Origin: Modicisalibacter luteus DSM 23508
Lineage (GTDB): Bacteria > Pseudomonadota > Gammaproteobacteria > Pseudomonadales > Halomonadaceae
DNA: 64,000 nt
Direction of reading: 5' to 3'
Assembly (NCBI RefSeq): GCF_000378505.1
Contig: NZ_KB899999.1
Span: 62,001 to 126,000, forward strand
In this document: in pieces, positions 43,987 through 52,664 of the stretch
How the letters are laid out: every line of letters starts with the position of its first letter
How positions within the stretch are numbered: position 1 is the stretch's first letter
Position numbers and translations under genes: made by a program
The notes under the pieces: generated by a model
The model's database searches: none
Told to the model about the DNA's origin: nothing
Seen by the model: only the letters and a program-made list of their open reading frames with translations

Positions 43987-44129
43987 GAGTCATCCTTGAG
44001 ACGTAACGTGTCGCCTTCCTGGCGTTGACTGTTGAGCGCTAAGCAACGCAATCGATATCTGCAGGCAAAAGCCTCACGAAGGGTAGCGCGTTTACGAAAC
44101 GCATGTGTCGCTTTTTTGTGACAAAAACG

Positions 44130-45110
44130 TCACAAAACGCTTGCGACGGCTTCTTCACCCCTGCTTGGGTAATGGTCCTTTCGCGCCTCTTCACGAAGAT
44201 AGCCAATGAGTTCCTGAGCCGCTGATGGAAGCACCTCGCCGCGTCGGCTGACGATACCGTAGTAGTCCAATGGCTTGCCGATGACGCGATTCAGGATGAC
44301 ATATTGCCCACCCTCCAACGGGCGTCGTAGTACCGAACGAGGCAGAACCGCCAGCGAATCCGAAGTCTGGAGCAGTTGCAGGGTCGCCTGGATGGACGTC
44401 GTCTCGATGATATTGGCTGGCGTAGGGACACCTTCCTCGGCCAGGGCCGCCTCGAAAACGCCCCGCATGGGACTGCTCAAGGGGTGCAACACCCAGGGCC
44501 AGCGGCTGAGTTCGGCCAGCCCCGGCACCTTGCCCTGCACAACCAAGGGATGGTCCCGGCGAACCACGACCCGTAACGGCTCGTCCAGTAGCGGCTCGAA
44601 ATCGAATAGGTTGTGCTGGCTGACATGGGTCAGCCGCCCGATGACCAGGTCGAGACGCTTGTGCTCCAGGTCCAGCAACAGCCGATCGCTGGTCTGTTCC
44701 TGCAGGCTGACCGATAGCCGGGGCCGGCGCCGTTTCAGACAGGCGATAGCGGCCGGCAGGATCTCCGGCGCAGCCGCCGCGATCGCACCAACCAGCAGAT
44801 GACCGTACCCACCTTCTCTTAGGTCATTGATGTCGTCGACCAGGCGTTCGGCGTCGTTGAGCAGGATTCGAGCGTGCCGAATGACCTGTTCGCCCAGTTC
44901 GGTCGGATGCATGGCGCGAGGTAGCCGCTCGAACAAAGCGAAGCCGAAATAATCCTCAAGATCCTTGAGCATCTTGCTGGCCGCTGGCTGGCTAAGGTAC
45001 ATGGCGCGAGCCGCAACATGCATGTTGCGGCTTTCGGCCAGGTAGGTAAGCAGCATCAAGTGCTTGAACCGCAGCCAGCCGCATAGGTGTAACGTGGAAA
45101 GCTTATCCAT
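44130..45110 (-). CDS. LysR-family transcriptional regulator
   Basis: A 326-residue LTTR. N-terminal winged helix (about 12-75: LRFKHLMLLTYLAESRNMHVAARAMYLSQPAASKMLKDLEDYFGFALFERLPRAMHPT) and a co-inducer domain (about 100-300). It resembles the GbpR/CbbR-like group with the LSQPAASKMLKDLE recognition helix. The start at 45110 follows GGAAC; the frame extends further upstream but the family's N-terminus lies here. It is divergent from the iron alcohol dehydrogenase gene across an AT-rich 180-base gap and probably regulates it. Inducer unknown. Confidence 0.9.
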   Translation of the reverse strand: MDKLSTLHLCGWLRFKHLMLLTYLAESRNMHVAARAMYLSQPAASKMLKDLEDYFGFALFERLPRAMHPTELGEQVIRHARILLNDAERLVDDINDLREGGYGHLLVGAIAAAAPEILPAAIACLKRRRPRLSVSLQEQTSDRLLLDLEHKRLDLVIGRLTHVSQHNLFDFEPLLDEPLRVVVRRDHPLVVQGKVPGLAELSRWPWVLHPLSSPMRGVFEAALAEEGVPTPANIIETTSIQATLQLLQTSDSLAVLPRSVLRRPLEGGQYVILNRVIGKPLDYYGIVSRRGEVLPSAAQELIGYLREEARKDHYPSRGEEAVASVL

Positions 45111-45289
45111 GATGGGTTCCGGAGGCGGGACAGGGCATCGATAACTCAAGGGAATCACAATGACACAAACTTCGATTGGATTGTAATTGCATTGTCGCCA
45201 TAGCCTTGAGCTGGACAGGCTCCTCCAGGTCCGTTGGGGAGCCCGAAGAACAAAGAACAATGCCCGCAGATCGGGTGACGGAGCGATAC

Positions 45290-46432
45290 ATGCCAGCCGT
45301 AATCAATTACCTGACCAAGATCGTGTTCGGTGAAGGGGCCCTAGATAGCCTTGCCGAGGAGCTCGCCCAACTGGGCGTTACCGCCCCACTGCTCGTCACC
45401 GACAAGGGCCTCGTGCAAAGCGGGCTCATCGAGCGGGTCGAACGAGCCATTCCCGGCTCCGGCCAACGGCCTGTCTATGACGAGACTCCGCCCAATCCGA
45501 CCGAAGTTGCAGTGGAAGCGGCCTTGGCACTGTATGAGCAGCATGGCTGCGATGGCATCGTGGCGGTAGGCGGTGGGTCGAGCATCGACCTGGCGAAAGG
45601 GGTGTCGCTGCTGGCCACCCATTCCGCCCCATTACGTCAGTACGCCTTGATCGAGGGCGGCGCGTCACGCATCACTGCCGCCACGTTGCCACTCATTGCC
45701 ATTCCCACCACAGCGGGCACAGGGAGCGAGGTAGGCCGTGGAGCGCTGATTTCCATGCGTGACCAGCGCAAGCTGGGGTTCATTTCACCACACCTGATTC
45801 CTTCGGTCGCCATCTGCGACCCGCTCATGACCCTGTCACTTCCCGCCTGGCTGACTGCCGCCACCGGTATGGACGCGATCGCGCACTGCGTGGAGACCTA
45901 CCTCAGCCCACGCATCAACCCGCCTGCCGAGGCCATCGCTCTGGATGGACTGCGTCGCGCCATGGGCAATCTTCGCACAGCTTATCGCCATGGCGACGAC
46001 CTTCAGGCACGCAGCGAGATGATGATGGCAGCCGTGGAAGGCGCACTCGCCTTTCAGAAGGGTTTGGGGGCCGTGCATTCCCTATCGCATGCCCTTGGCG
46101 GTTTCCACGCGCTCAAACTGCACCACGGTACGCTCAACTCCCTGCTGCTTCCTGCCGTACTACGCTACAACGCGCCTGCCTGCGAAGAGAAATACGCTCA
46201 GCTACGCGTTGCCATGGGACTTGCCCCGGACGCGGACGTGGCCGCGGCCTTCGAGGCGCTGCACCAGGAACTGGGCTTGCCCAATAGCCTGGCCGAGCTG
46301 GGCGTGACGCATGAGCAACTCGACCAGGCCGCCCAGTGGGCCGTGGAGGATCACTCCACTGCAACCAACCCGAGGCCCGCCACCCGGGAAGATTTCCTGA
46401 ACATGTTGATGGAAGTTTACGAAGCCCGATAG
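45290..46432 (+). CDS. Iron-containing alcohol dehydrogenase
   Basis: NAD(P)-dependent group III dehydrogenase of 380 residues. The nucleotide motif GGGSSIDLAKG, the substrate-site IPTTAGTGSEVGRGA, and the iron ligands Asp and His in TGMDAIAHCVETY with the further His residues in HSLSHALGGFHALKLHHGTLNSLLLP are present. The start at 45290 follows GGAG and matches the family N-terminus (INYLTKIVFGEGALDSL). It is divergent from the LysR gene and 231 bases before tctC; it may act on a semialdehyde or alcohol in the island's pathway. Confidence 0.9.
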   Translation: MPAVINYLTKIVFGEGALDSLAEELAQLGVTAPLLVTDKGLVQSGLIERVERAIPGSGQRPVYDETPPNPTEVAVEAALALYEQHGCDGIVAVGGGSSIDLAKGVSLLATHSAPLRQYALIEGGASRITAATLPLIAIPTTAGTGSEVGRGALISMRDQRKLGFISPHLIPSVAICDPLMTLSLPAWLTAATGMDAIAHCVETYLSPRINPPAEAIALDGLRRAMGNLRTAYRHGDDLQARSEMMMAAVEGALAFQKGLGAVHSLSHALGGFHALKLHHGTLNSLLLPAVLRYNAPACEEKYAQLRVAMGLAPDADVAAAFEALHQELGLPNSLAELGVTHEQLDQAAQWAVEDHSTATNPRPATREDFLNMLMEVYEAR

Positions 46433-46578
46433 CGCGTTGTCCCACCGCGCTCCCCAGATGCAAGACGGCCCCAACAGGACGTTGCGGGCCGAACAAATGC
46501 AGCAAGGATGCTGCACCCTGCGTACCCGGTCTGATAGAAGCGTGCCCGGCCAGGCGCAGGTATAGACCAATGTCTACC

Positions 46579-46584
46579 TATAAT
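46579..46584 (+). promoter_or_regulatory. -10 box of the tct operon
   Basis: TATAAT ends exactly at the first base of the 22-bp operator. No good -35 is seen (GCAGGT at a 17-base spacing), suggesting an activator or extended contact. The leader before tctC would be about 70 bases. Confidence 0.5.
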
Positions 46585-46605
46585 GAATATTGCGCACAAT
46601 GTTCA
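46584..46605. promoter_or_regulatory. Predicted operator of the tct operon (22-bp inverted repeat)
   Basis: Arms TGAATATTG and CAATGTTCA surround CGCA: 8 of 9 arm positions pair. It overlaps the expected transcription start. Almost the same site recurs at 54236-54257. The TTG-N4-CAA core fits GntR/FCD-type operators. Confidence 0.65.
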
Positions 46606-46663
46606 TTTAAAACTAAGGTGAATACGCGCACCGCTTAATTTCAACAATAACGAGGACGCCTCC

Positions 46664-47644
46664 ATGACAGCCAGCAACAAGAAGACCGCACTCAAGGGCA
46701 CGGCCGCAGCCCTCCTTCTGGCACTATCCGGCACGGCCTTCGCCGAATATCCCGAAAAGCCAATCACCATCATCGTTCCCTGGGCCGCCGGCGGGGGAAC
46801 GGATGCCACGGCACGTACCATTGCCAGTGCACTGGAAGAAGAACTCGGACAGACGATCAACGTCGTCAACCGCACCGGCGGCAGCGGTGTCGTCGGCCAT
46901 ACCGCCATGGCTACGGCCAAGCCCGACGGCTATACCCTCGGTCTGGTCACCGGCGAAATAAATATGATGCACTGGCTGGGGCTGACCGACCTCACCTACG
47001 AGGACTACACCCCGGTCGGTCAGATCAACTTTGACTACGCCGGTGTCCAGGTTGCAGAAGATGCCCCCTTCGACTCGCTGGATCAGTTGCTCAGCTCCAT
47101 CAAGGAACAGCCGGCCGGCACCTATAACGCTTCCGGTACCGGCCTTGGCGGTGTCTGGCACCTGGCCTTCGCCGGCTTCTTGCTGGATCAAGGCATCGAG
47201 CCCAACAAGGTGCCATGGATTCCCAGCCAAGGGGCCGCCCCGGCCATGACCGAGCTCGTATCAGGCGGTATCGACATCGTGCCCAGTTCGGTGCCCGAAG
47301 CTCGCTCCATGATCGAAGCCGGCAAGGTACAGAGCCTGGGCATCATGGCACCTGAGCGTCTGGACAGTTTCCCCGATGTACCCACCGTTCAGGAAGCCAT
47401 CGGCAGCGACTACACGATCGGCGAATGGCGCGGCATTGCCGGCCCCAAGGGCATGGATCAGGAGATCGTCGACAAACTCGAAAAAGCACTGGAGGCGGCC
47501 TACAACAGCGAGACCTATCAGGGCTTCATGGCCAAGCAGGGCTTCGGTACAGAATGGCGTAATGCTGAAGACTTCGCGCAGATGATGGCTGAAATGGACC
47601 AGGAATACGGCAGCATCATCGAAAGTATCGGTCTGAAAAAATAA
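46664..47644 (+). CDS. tctC: Tripartite tricarboxylate transporter substrate-binding protein
   Basis: Periplasmic Bug-type receptor of 326 residues. A signal peptide (TALKGTAAALLLALSGTAFA) precedes YPEKPITIIVPWAAGGGTDATARTIASALEEELGQTINVVNRTGGSGVVGHTAMATAKPDGYTLG, the two-loop ligand-binding region of Bug proteins. Terminal region GIAGPKGMDQEIVDKLEKALEAAYNSETYQGFMAKQGF is also typical. First gene of tctCBA followed by two dehydrogenases, so it probably captures an organic acid that the operon degrades. Expression is likely controlled through the operator at 46584. Confidence 0.93.
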   Translation: MTASNKKTALKGTAAALLLALSGTAFAEYPEKPITIIVPWAAGGGTDATARTIASALEEELGQTINVVNRTGGSGVVGHTAMATAKPDGYTLGLVTGEINMMHWLGLTDLTYEDYTPVGQINFDYAGVQVAEDAPFDSLDQLLSSIKEQPAGTYNASGTGLGGVWHLAFAGFLLDQGIEPNKVPWIPSQGAAPAMTELVSGGIDIVPSSVPEARSMIEAGKVQSLGIMAPERLDSFPDVPTVQEAIGSDYTIGEWRGIAGPKGMDQEIVDKLEKALEAAYNSETYQGFMAKQGFGTEWRNAEDFAQMMAEMDQEYGSIIESIGLKK

Positions 47645-47656
47645 TAAGGGCTTCCC

Positions 47657-48121
47657 ATGAAAGACGTTTTGTTAGGGCTGTGTTTCATGGTGGCAGGCAT
47701 CGTCACGATCTACGTCGCCCGGCAATATCCCACGATGCCCAGCCTGCAGTACGGCCCGTCTCTGTTTCCCTCCCTCATCGGGGGAGGGTTTTTTCTGGGA
47801 GGCCTGGTTCTCGCGGTCAGCCAGGTCCCGACACTGCGCCAGCACGCCAGTGAGGATCGTATCGCCTGGAGCATCGATTACCAGGCCATCCTCGTCGCTC
47901 TGCTCCCCTGCGTCCTGATCGTGTTCTACATCCTGGCCAGTGACTACCTGGGGACAGCTATCAGCCTGGCCACGATGATGTTCGTACTGATGCTGGTCCG
48001 CAGAACACCAGTGGTTCTGGCATTGGGTGTCTCAGTGGTCGCCTCCCTGATCATCTATTTCATTTTCTCACGCTATCTGCTGATACCCCTTCCCGAAGGG
48101 CTGTTGAGCGTTGGGGGTTAA
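47657..48121 (+). CDS. tctB: Tripartite tricarboxylate transporter small membrane subunit
   Basis: TctB-type subunit of 154 residues with four helices (KDVLLGLCFMVAGIVTIYVA; SLFPSLIGGGFFLGGLVLAV; YQAILVALLPCVLIVFYILA; SLATMMFVLMLVRRTPVVLALGVSVVASLIIYFIF). It works with TctA to make the sodium-coupled channel. Twelve bases after tctC and three before tctA. Confidence 0.92.
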   Translation: MKDVLLGLCFMVAGIVTIYVARQYPTMPSLQYGPSLFPSLIGGGFFLGGLVLAVSQVPTLRQHASEDRIAWSIDYQAILVALLPCVLIVFYILASDYLGTAISLATMMFVLMLVRRTPVVLALGVSVVASLIIYFIFSRYLLIPLPEGLLSVGG

Positions 48122-48124
48122 CTC

Positions 48125-49639
48125 ATGGATGCACTGCTCCAAGGGCTTCAGCTCGTTTTCAACGGCCAAACGCTGCTGGTGATTCTCGCCGCGGCGGCGT
48201 TCGGCATCTTCGTCGGTGCCGTTCCCGGGTTGACGGCGACCATGGCCGTGGCGCTGCTGGTCCCGATCACGTTCTACATGGACCCCACGCCGGCTATCGC
48301 GGCGATTGTCACTACCTCGGCCATGGCCATCTTCGCCGGTGACATTCCCGGCACCTACCTGAATATTCCGGGCACGCCTGCATCCGCCGCCTACGTTGGC
48401 GAGTCCTCGCTGCTGGCCAAGAAGGGGCGTGCCCGGGAGACCTTGGGGACCAATCTTGTCTGCTCTGTATTCGGTGGTCTGTTCGGCACCGTTATCCTGG
48501 TCTTCGTCTCACCTTCGCTGGCGGAGGTCGCACTGAAGTTCAGTTCTTACGAATACTTCTGGCTGGCCCTGTTGGGGCTGAGCAGTTCGATCTTCATTTC
48601 GATCGGCTCCAAGACCAAGGCCTTCCTCTCGCTGATGATCGGCCTGCTCCTGTCCACCGTGGGCCTGGACATGATGAGTGGGGCGCCGCGCTTCACCTTC
48701 GGCATTCCTGACCTGATGGCGGGGATCAACTTCATCCCGGTGATGATCGGCATGTTCGCGCTCAACGAGATCATGAGCTTCTACGGTTCGCGTAACGAAG
48801 TCCGCAACCCGCCATCACTCAGCAAGGACAAGGTGTTCGGGCAGGTGCCCGTTCATGTGAAGAAGTACTGGCGCAACATGCTGCGTGGCAGCTCCCTGGG
48901 CACGCTGATCGGTGCCCTTCCCGGCGCTGGCGCGGACATTGCGGCCTGGATCGCCTACGCCGTCGGCAAGAGCCGTTCGAAGGACAGGGCGGCCTACGGC
49001 ACGGGACATATCGAAGGCATCGTCGATGCCAGCTCCGCCAACAACTCGGGCATCAGCGGGGCCTGGGTACCTGCGCTGGTGTTCGGCATTCCCGGCGATT
49101 CGATCACCGCCATCGTGATCGGCGTGCTGTACATGAAAGGGATGAATCCCGGGCCGACGATCTTCATGGAGGGCAGCGGTCTGGTGTACTCGCTGTTCGT
49201 GGTGTTCTTCGTCGCCAACCTGATCATGCTCCCGATCGGCTACCTGGCCATCAAGTCCTCCAAGGTCTTCATCCTGACACCTCGCAAGATTCTGATGCCG
49301 ATCATCCTGTGCTTCTGCATCGTCGGCGCCTTCTCGATCAACAACTCGATTACCGATGTATGGATCATGCTGCTTGTCGGTATCGTTGCCTACATCCTGG
49401 CGCGCTGCGACTTTCCCATGGCTCCCGCCATTCTCGGCCTGGTGTTGGGTACCACGCTGGAAAACAGCTTCATGAGTTCAATGCTCAAGTCCAATGGCGA
49501 CCTGCTGAGCTTCTTCTCACGCCCGATCAGCGCTTCGTTGGGCGCTCTGGTCATCCTGGTCTGGCTCTCTCCGCTGCTGGTGCGCCTCTATCAGCGCTAC
49601 AAGGCGCCCCATACCAATCACACGCCGAGGTCATCATGA
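48125..49639 (+). CDS. tctA: Tripartite tricarboxylate transporter large permease
   Basis: TctA-type permease of 504 residues with about twelve helices. Signatures are AAFGIFVGAVPGLTATMAVALLVPITFYMDPTPAIA, GDIPGTYLNIPGTPASAAY and RGSSLGTLIGALPGAGADIAAWIAYAVGK, the repeated Gly/Pro-rich motifs of the family. Its end overlaps the next dehydrogenase start by four bases (ATGA). Confidence 0.95.
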   Translation: MDALLQGLQLVFNGQTLLVILAAAAFGIFVGAVPGLTATMAVALLVPITFYMDPTPAIAAIVTTSAMAIFAGDIPGTYLNIPGTPASAAYVGESSLLAKKGRARETLGTNLVCSVFGGLFGTVILVFVSPSLAEVALKFSSYEYFWLALLGLSSSIFISIGSKTKAFLSLMIGLLLSTVGLDMMSGAPRFTFGIPDLMAGINFIPVMIGMFALNEIMSFYGSRNEVRNPPSLSKDKVFGQVPVHVKKYWRNMLRGSSLGTLIGALPGAGADIAAWIAYAVGKSRSKDRAAYGTGHIEGIVDASSANNSGISGAWVPALVFGIPGDSITAIVIGVLYMKGMNPGPTIFMEGSGLVYSLFVVFFVANLIMLPIGYLAIKSSKVFILTPRKILMPIILCFCIVGAFSINNSITDVWIMLLVGIVAYILARCDFPMAPAILGLVLGTTLENSFMSSMLKSNGDLLSFFSRPISASLGALVILVWLSPLLVRLYQRYKAPHTNHTPRSS

Positions 49640-50691
49640 CACGCTACCCTGCCGACCAACTCAACCGCTGGCTGGTCACGCTTTTCGAAGAGAACGGCGC
49701 AGCCCGGGACGTCGCCGAAACGACGGCACGCCTCCTGGTCGAAGGTGATCTGCTCGGCCATCACACGCATGGCGTGAAGCTGGCCAACGGCTACCTGAAC
49801 GATCTCAAGGCCGGCCACGCCTGTGGCGATCCACAGCGTCTGGTCATCGACCAGGGTAGCCCGGTTGCGGCGTTGTTCGATGGCAACTACCTGCTTGGCC
49901 CCTATCTGGTCCAGCGCGCGCTGGACCACTGCCGCGAGGCCGCCAAGGTCTACGGTATCGGAATCGTCAGTCTCAAACGCTCGCATCATATCGCCTGTCT
50001 GGCGTCCTACCTGGCGCCATTGGTCGAGGAAAACCTGGTCCCGATCATCATGACCTCGGACCCGGCAGTCGCTTCGGTGGCGCCCTTCGGGGGGACCGAG
50101 CGGGTCTACACCCCCAACCCGCTGGCCATCGGCATTCCCGGCCGCGAGCAGCCAATCCTGATCGATGTCAGCATGTCGACCATTACCAACGGCAGCGTCA
50201 ACAAGGCGCGCGCCGCAGGAGAGAAACTCGACCACCACGCCATTCTTACCGCGCAGGGTACGGTGAGTGACGACCCCGAGGATTTCTTCGCGCCACCGGG
50301 CGGCAGTATTCTGCCGCTGGGAGGCATGGAATTCGGGCACAAGGGCTTCGCGCTTGGTCTGATGGTCGAGGCGCTTACCTCGGCACTCAGCGGCTTCGGC
50401 CGCAAGGATGGCCCCACCGGCTGGGGCGCTTCGGTGATGGTCATGGTCATCGATCCCGCACGTTTCGGTGGCACCGAGGCCTTCCTCGACGAAACCGATC
50501 ACCTCGTGCGAAGCTGCCTGGTTGCCGGCCAGATCGATCCACAGCAGCCGGTTCGCCTTCCTGGCCAGTCCGGCCTGCGTCGCCGCGCCGACTACCTCCG
50601 CGATGGCATTCCGTTGCCAGGGGATGTGGTCGCGGAATTGCAGAAAGCCATCAACGACTCGTCCCTGCAGGGCAGCGTCGAGCTGGGTTAA
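49636..50691 (+). CDS. Malate/L-lactate dehydrogenase-family oxidoreductase
   Basis: NAD(P)-dependent enzyme of the non-Rossmann Ldh2/YlbC/DpkA family, 351 residues. Landmarks are DLLGHHTHGVKLANGYLNDLKAG, SLKRSHHIACLASYLAPLVEENLV with the active-site His, and VAPFGGTERVYTPNPLAIGIPG and HKGFALGLMVEALTSALSGFG. Members oxidise 2-hydroxy acids such as malate, lactate, sulfolactate or ureidoglycolate. Its start overlaps tctA, so it very likely acts on the imported acid. The longer in-frame extension upstream is discarded because it lies in tctA. Confidence 0.9.
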   Translation: MTRYPADQLNRWLVTLFEENGAARDVAETTARLLVEGDLLGHHTHGVKLANGYLNDLKAGHACGDPQRLVIDQGSPVAALFDGNYLLGPYLVQRALDHCREAAKVYGIGIVSLKRSHHIACLASYLAPLVEENLVPIIMTSDPAVASVAPFGGTERVYTPNPLAIGIPGREQPILIDVSMSTITNGSVNKARAAGEKLDHHAILTAQGTVSDDPEDFFAPPGGSILPLGGMEFGHKGFALGLMVEALTSALSGFGRKDGPTGWGASVMVMVIDPARFGGTEAFLDETDHLVRSCLVAGQIDPQQPVRLPGQSGLRRRADYLRDGIPLPGDVVAELQKAINDSSLQGSVELG

Positions 50692-50715
50692 CAACGGTGT
50701 CTAGAGGAGAATTCC

Positions 50716-51603
50716 ATGACTTCCAGTGCCACTCTCGGCCTGCTCGGGACAGGCATCATGGGCGCCCCCATGGCGGTACGGCTGGCACGTGCCGGCTATA
50801 CCGTGAAGGCCTGGAACCGTAGCCGCGACAAGGCGGCTGCGCTCGAGGCCGATGGTGTTTCGGTGTGCGACGAGCCCGCCCAGGCAGGGCGGGATGCAGA
50901 CGTGGTCATCATCATGCTGAGCTCCGGCCAGGTATGCGATGACATCCTCTTCGGCGACGCGGCCCTGCTCGATGCCATGCGAGCGGGAAGCACCCTGATT
51001 GTGATGAGCTCGATTCCGGTGGAAACCGCCAGACGTCAGGCCGCAGAGGCACAGATGCGGGGCGTCCGCTATCTGGACGCACCGGTTTCCGGTGGAGAGA
51101 AAGGCGCCATCGACGGCACGCTGGCGATCATGGCCGGTGGCGACAAGGCAACCTTCGATGATGTCTGCGCCGTGCTGGCCCACCTGGGCAATCCGGTGCA
51201 CGTGGGCCCGGCGGGCAGCGGCGAACTGGCCAAGCTGGCCAACCAGATGATCGTGGGAAACACCATCGCCACGGTGGCGGAGGCCCTGCTGCTAGCCGAG
51301 CGCGGCGGGGCCGACCCCGCCAAGGTTCGCGAGGCGCTGCTCGGCGGCTTCGCCGACTCCACCATCCTGCGCGCGCATGGCCAGCGTATGCTCGATGGCG
51401 ATTTCCAGCCCGGCGGTCCCGCCAAGTGGCAGTACAAGGACACGTCCACGGCCGTGGCACTGATGGCGTCGATGGATCTCGACCTGCCGGTTACCCGCCT
51501 GGTCGATGCGCTGTTCCAGGCCATGGTCGAGCATGGCGATGGCGATCTCGATCACAGTGGCCTGATTCGCGAGTTGCGTCGGCACAACGCGCTACCGGTG
51601 TAG
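50716..51603 (+). CDS. NAD(P)-dependent beta-hydroxyacid dehydrogenase
   Basis: 3-hydroxyisobutyrate/tartronate-semialdehyde reductase-type protein of 295 residues. N-terminal Rossmann motif LGLLGTGIMGAPMAVRLARAGYTVKAWNRS, substrate loop DAPVSGGEKGAIDGTLAIMAGG, and the catalytic Lys region GSGELAKLANQMIVGNTIATVAEALLLAERGG are typical. RBS AGAGGAGA. Last gene of the tct operon, and consistent with reduction of a semialdehyde in sugar-acid breakdown; exact substrate unknown. Confidence 0.9.
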   Translation: MTSSATLGLLGTGIMGAPMAVRLARAGYTVKAWNRSRDKAAALEADGVSVCDEPAQAGRDADVVIIMLSSGQVCDDILFGDAALLDAMRAGSTLIVMSSIPVETARRQAAEAQMRGVRYLDAPVSGGEKGAIDGTLAIMAGGDKATFDDVCAVLAHLGNPVHVGPAGSGELAKLANQMIVGNTIATVAEALLLAERGGADPAKVREALLGGFADSTILRAHGQRMLDGDFQPGGPAKWQYKDTSTAVALMASMDLDLPVTRLVDALFQAMVEHGDGDLDHSGLIRELRRHNALPV

Positions 51604-51627
51604 ACTCATCGTGGCTGGACGAGACGC

Positions 51628-52608
51628 TCAGTCCCTTTCATCCCAGCGCAGATAGGCAGGCAGATCGACCTGCGCAGTCTCGCGAAACGCCGCCAGCCGT
51701 GCCTGCACCTTGCCTTCCGAGCGCGCCAAGTGTGAATGCAAGGCCCGCCCGGCCTGGTCCGGCCGACGGGCAAGCATCTTCTCGAAGACGGCCCGGTGCT
51801 CGTCGAAGAAGGGGTCTTCGGCAGGCATGTCGAACAGGGCACCCAGCAGGTGCTTGCTGACCAGCAGAATGGGACGTGTCCGGCGCAGCATCCCCAGGAT
51901 TTCCGGGTTACCCCCACGGGCAACCGCCTCGTGGTGCAGGTCGTTCTCGAGCGCATCGAGGGTGGAGCCCGGGACGTTGGGGTACTGTCGCGCCGCATCC
52001 TCGAGACGATCGAGAAACTGCGTGATCTCCGACTCGGGCATGACCTGACAGGCCTGCCCGATCATGAACGGTTCAAGCTGCAGACGCGCTTCATAAAGAT
52101 GGTGAAGACGTGACTCATCGAGGGGAACCACGCTCCAGCTGGTGTACTTGGCCTTCTCAACGACCCCCAGTGACTGCAGGTGCAGCAGGATGCGGTGCGT
52201 CACGGTCCGGCTGACCTTGAGCGTCTTGGCCAATTGCAGCTCATTGAGTTCGAGCCGCCCCTTCATCGAGCACAGCACGACATCCCGTTCCACCGTTTCC
52301 GCCATTGAGCGCCAGGCATCCTTGCGCTCAATGGCGGCCCGTCCGCCCACCACGCGAAAGTCCCCTGCCGTCAGGGTGCGACGAATGATATCGCCGGGGT
52401 GACGTCCTACCAGGTAGCCCCGCCCCTCGAAGCGACTGATCGCCCCCTCCTCGTGCAACCGCCCCAGCGTCTGGCGCACCGGCGAGCGGCTCATGCCGAA
52501 CACCTTGGCAATGTTGCCCTCGAGCAATACCAGGCCGGGCTCCAGATGCCCCCGTTCGATGCTGTTGGCCAACGCCTGGTAAAGCTGTTCCTGCAAGGTC
52601 TTGGTCAT
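51628..52608 (-). CDS. GntR/FCD family regulator with two winged helices
   Basis: A 326-residue repressor-type protein. The first winged helix (about 5-65: EQLYQALANSIERGHLEPGLVLLEGNIAKVFGMSRSPVRQTLGRLHEEGAISRFEGRGYLV) is the normal GntR domain. A second HTH-like domain follows (about 110-160: LELNELQLAKTLKVSRTVTHRILLHLQSLGVVEKAKYTSWSVVPL), then an FCD-type helical sensor (about 165-315). RBS GGGAGAG. It lies 56 bases after garD on the same strand, so may be co-transcribed, and is the best candidate for reading the operators at 46584 and 54236. Confidence 0.88.
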   Translation of the reverse strand: MTKTLQEQLYQALANSIERGHLEPGLVLLEGNIAKVFGMSRSPVRQTLGRLHEEGAISRFEGRGYLVGRHPGDIIRRTLTAGDFRVVGGRAAIERKDAWRSMAETVERDVVLCSMKGRLELNELQLAKTLKVSRTVTHRILLHLQSLGVVEKAKYTSWSVVPLDESRLHHLYEARLQLEPFMIGQACQVMPESEITQFLDRLEDAARQYPNVPGSTLDALENDLHHEAVARGGNPEILGMLRRTRPILLVSKHLLGALFDMPAEDPFFDEHRAVFEKMLARRPDQAGRALHSHLARSEGKVQARLAAFRETAQVDLPAYLRWDERD

Positions 52609-52664
52609 GCCTCTCCCGTTAGGATGCGGTTCAATCTATCGTGTGCCCTGGACTCGGCAGGCGG

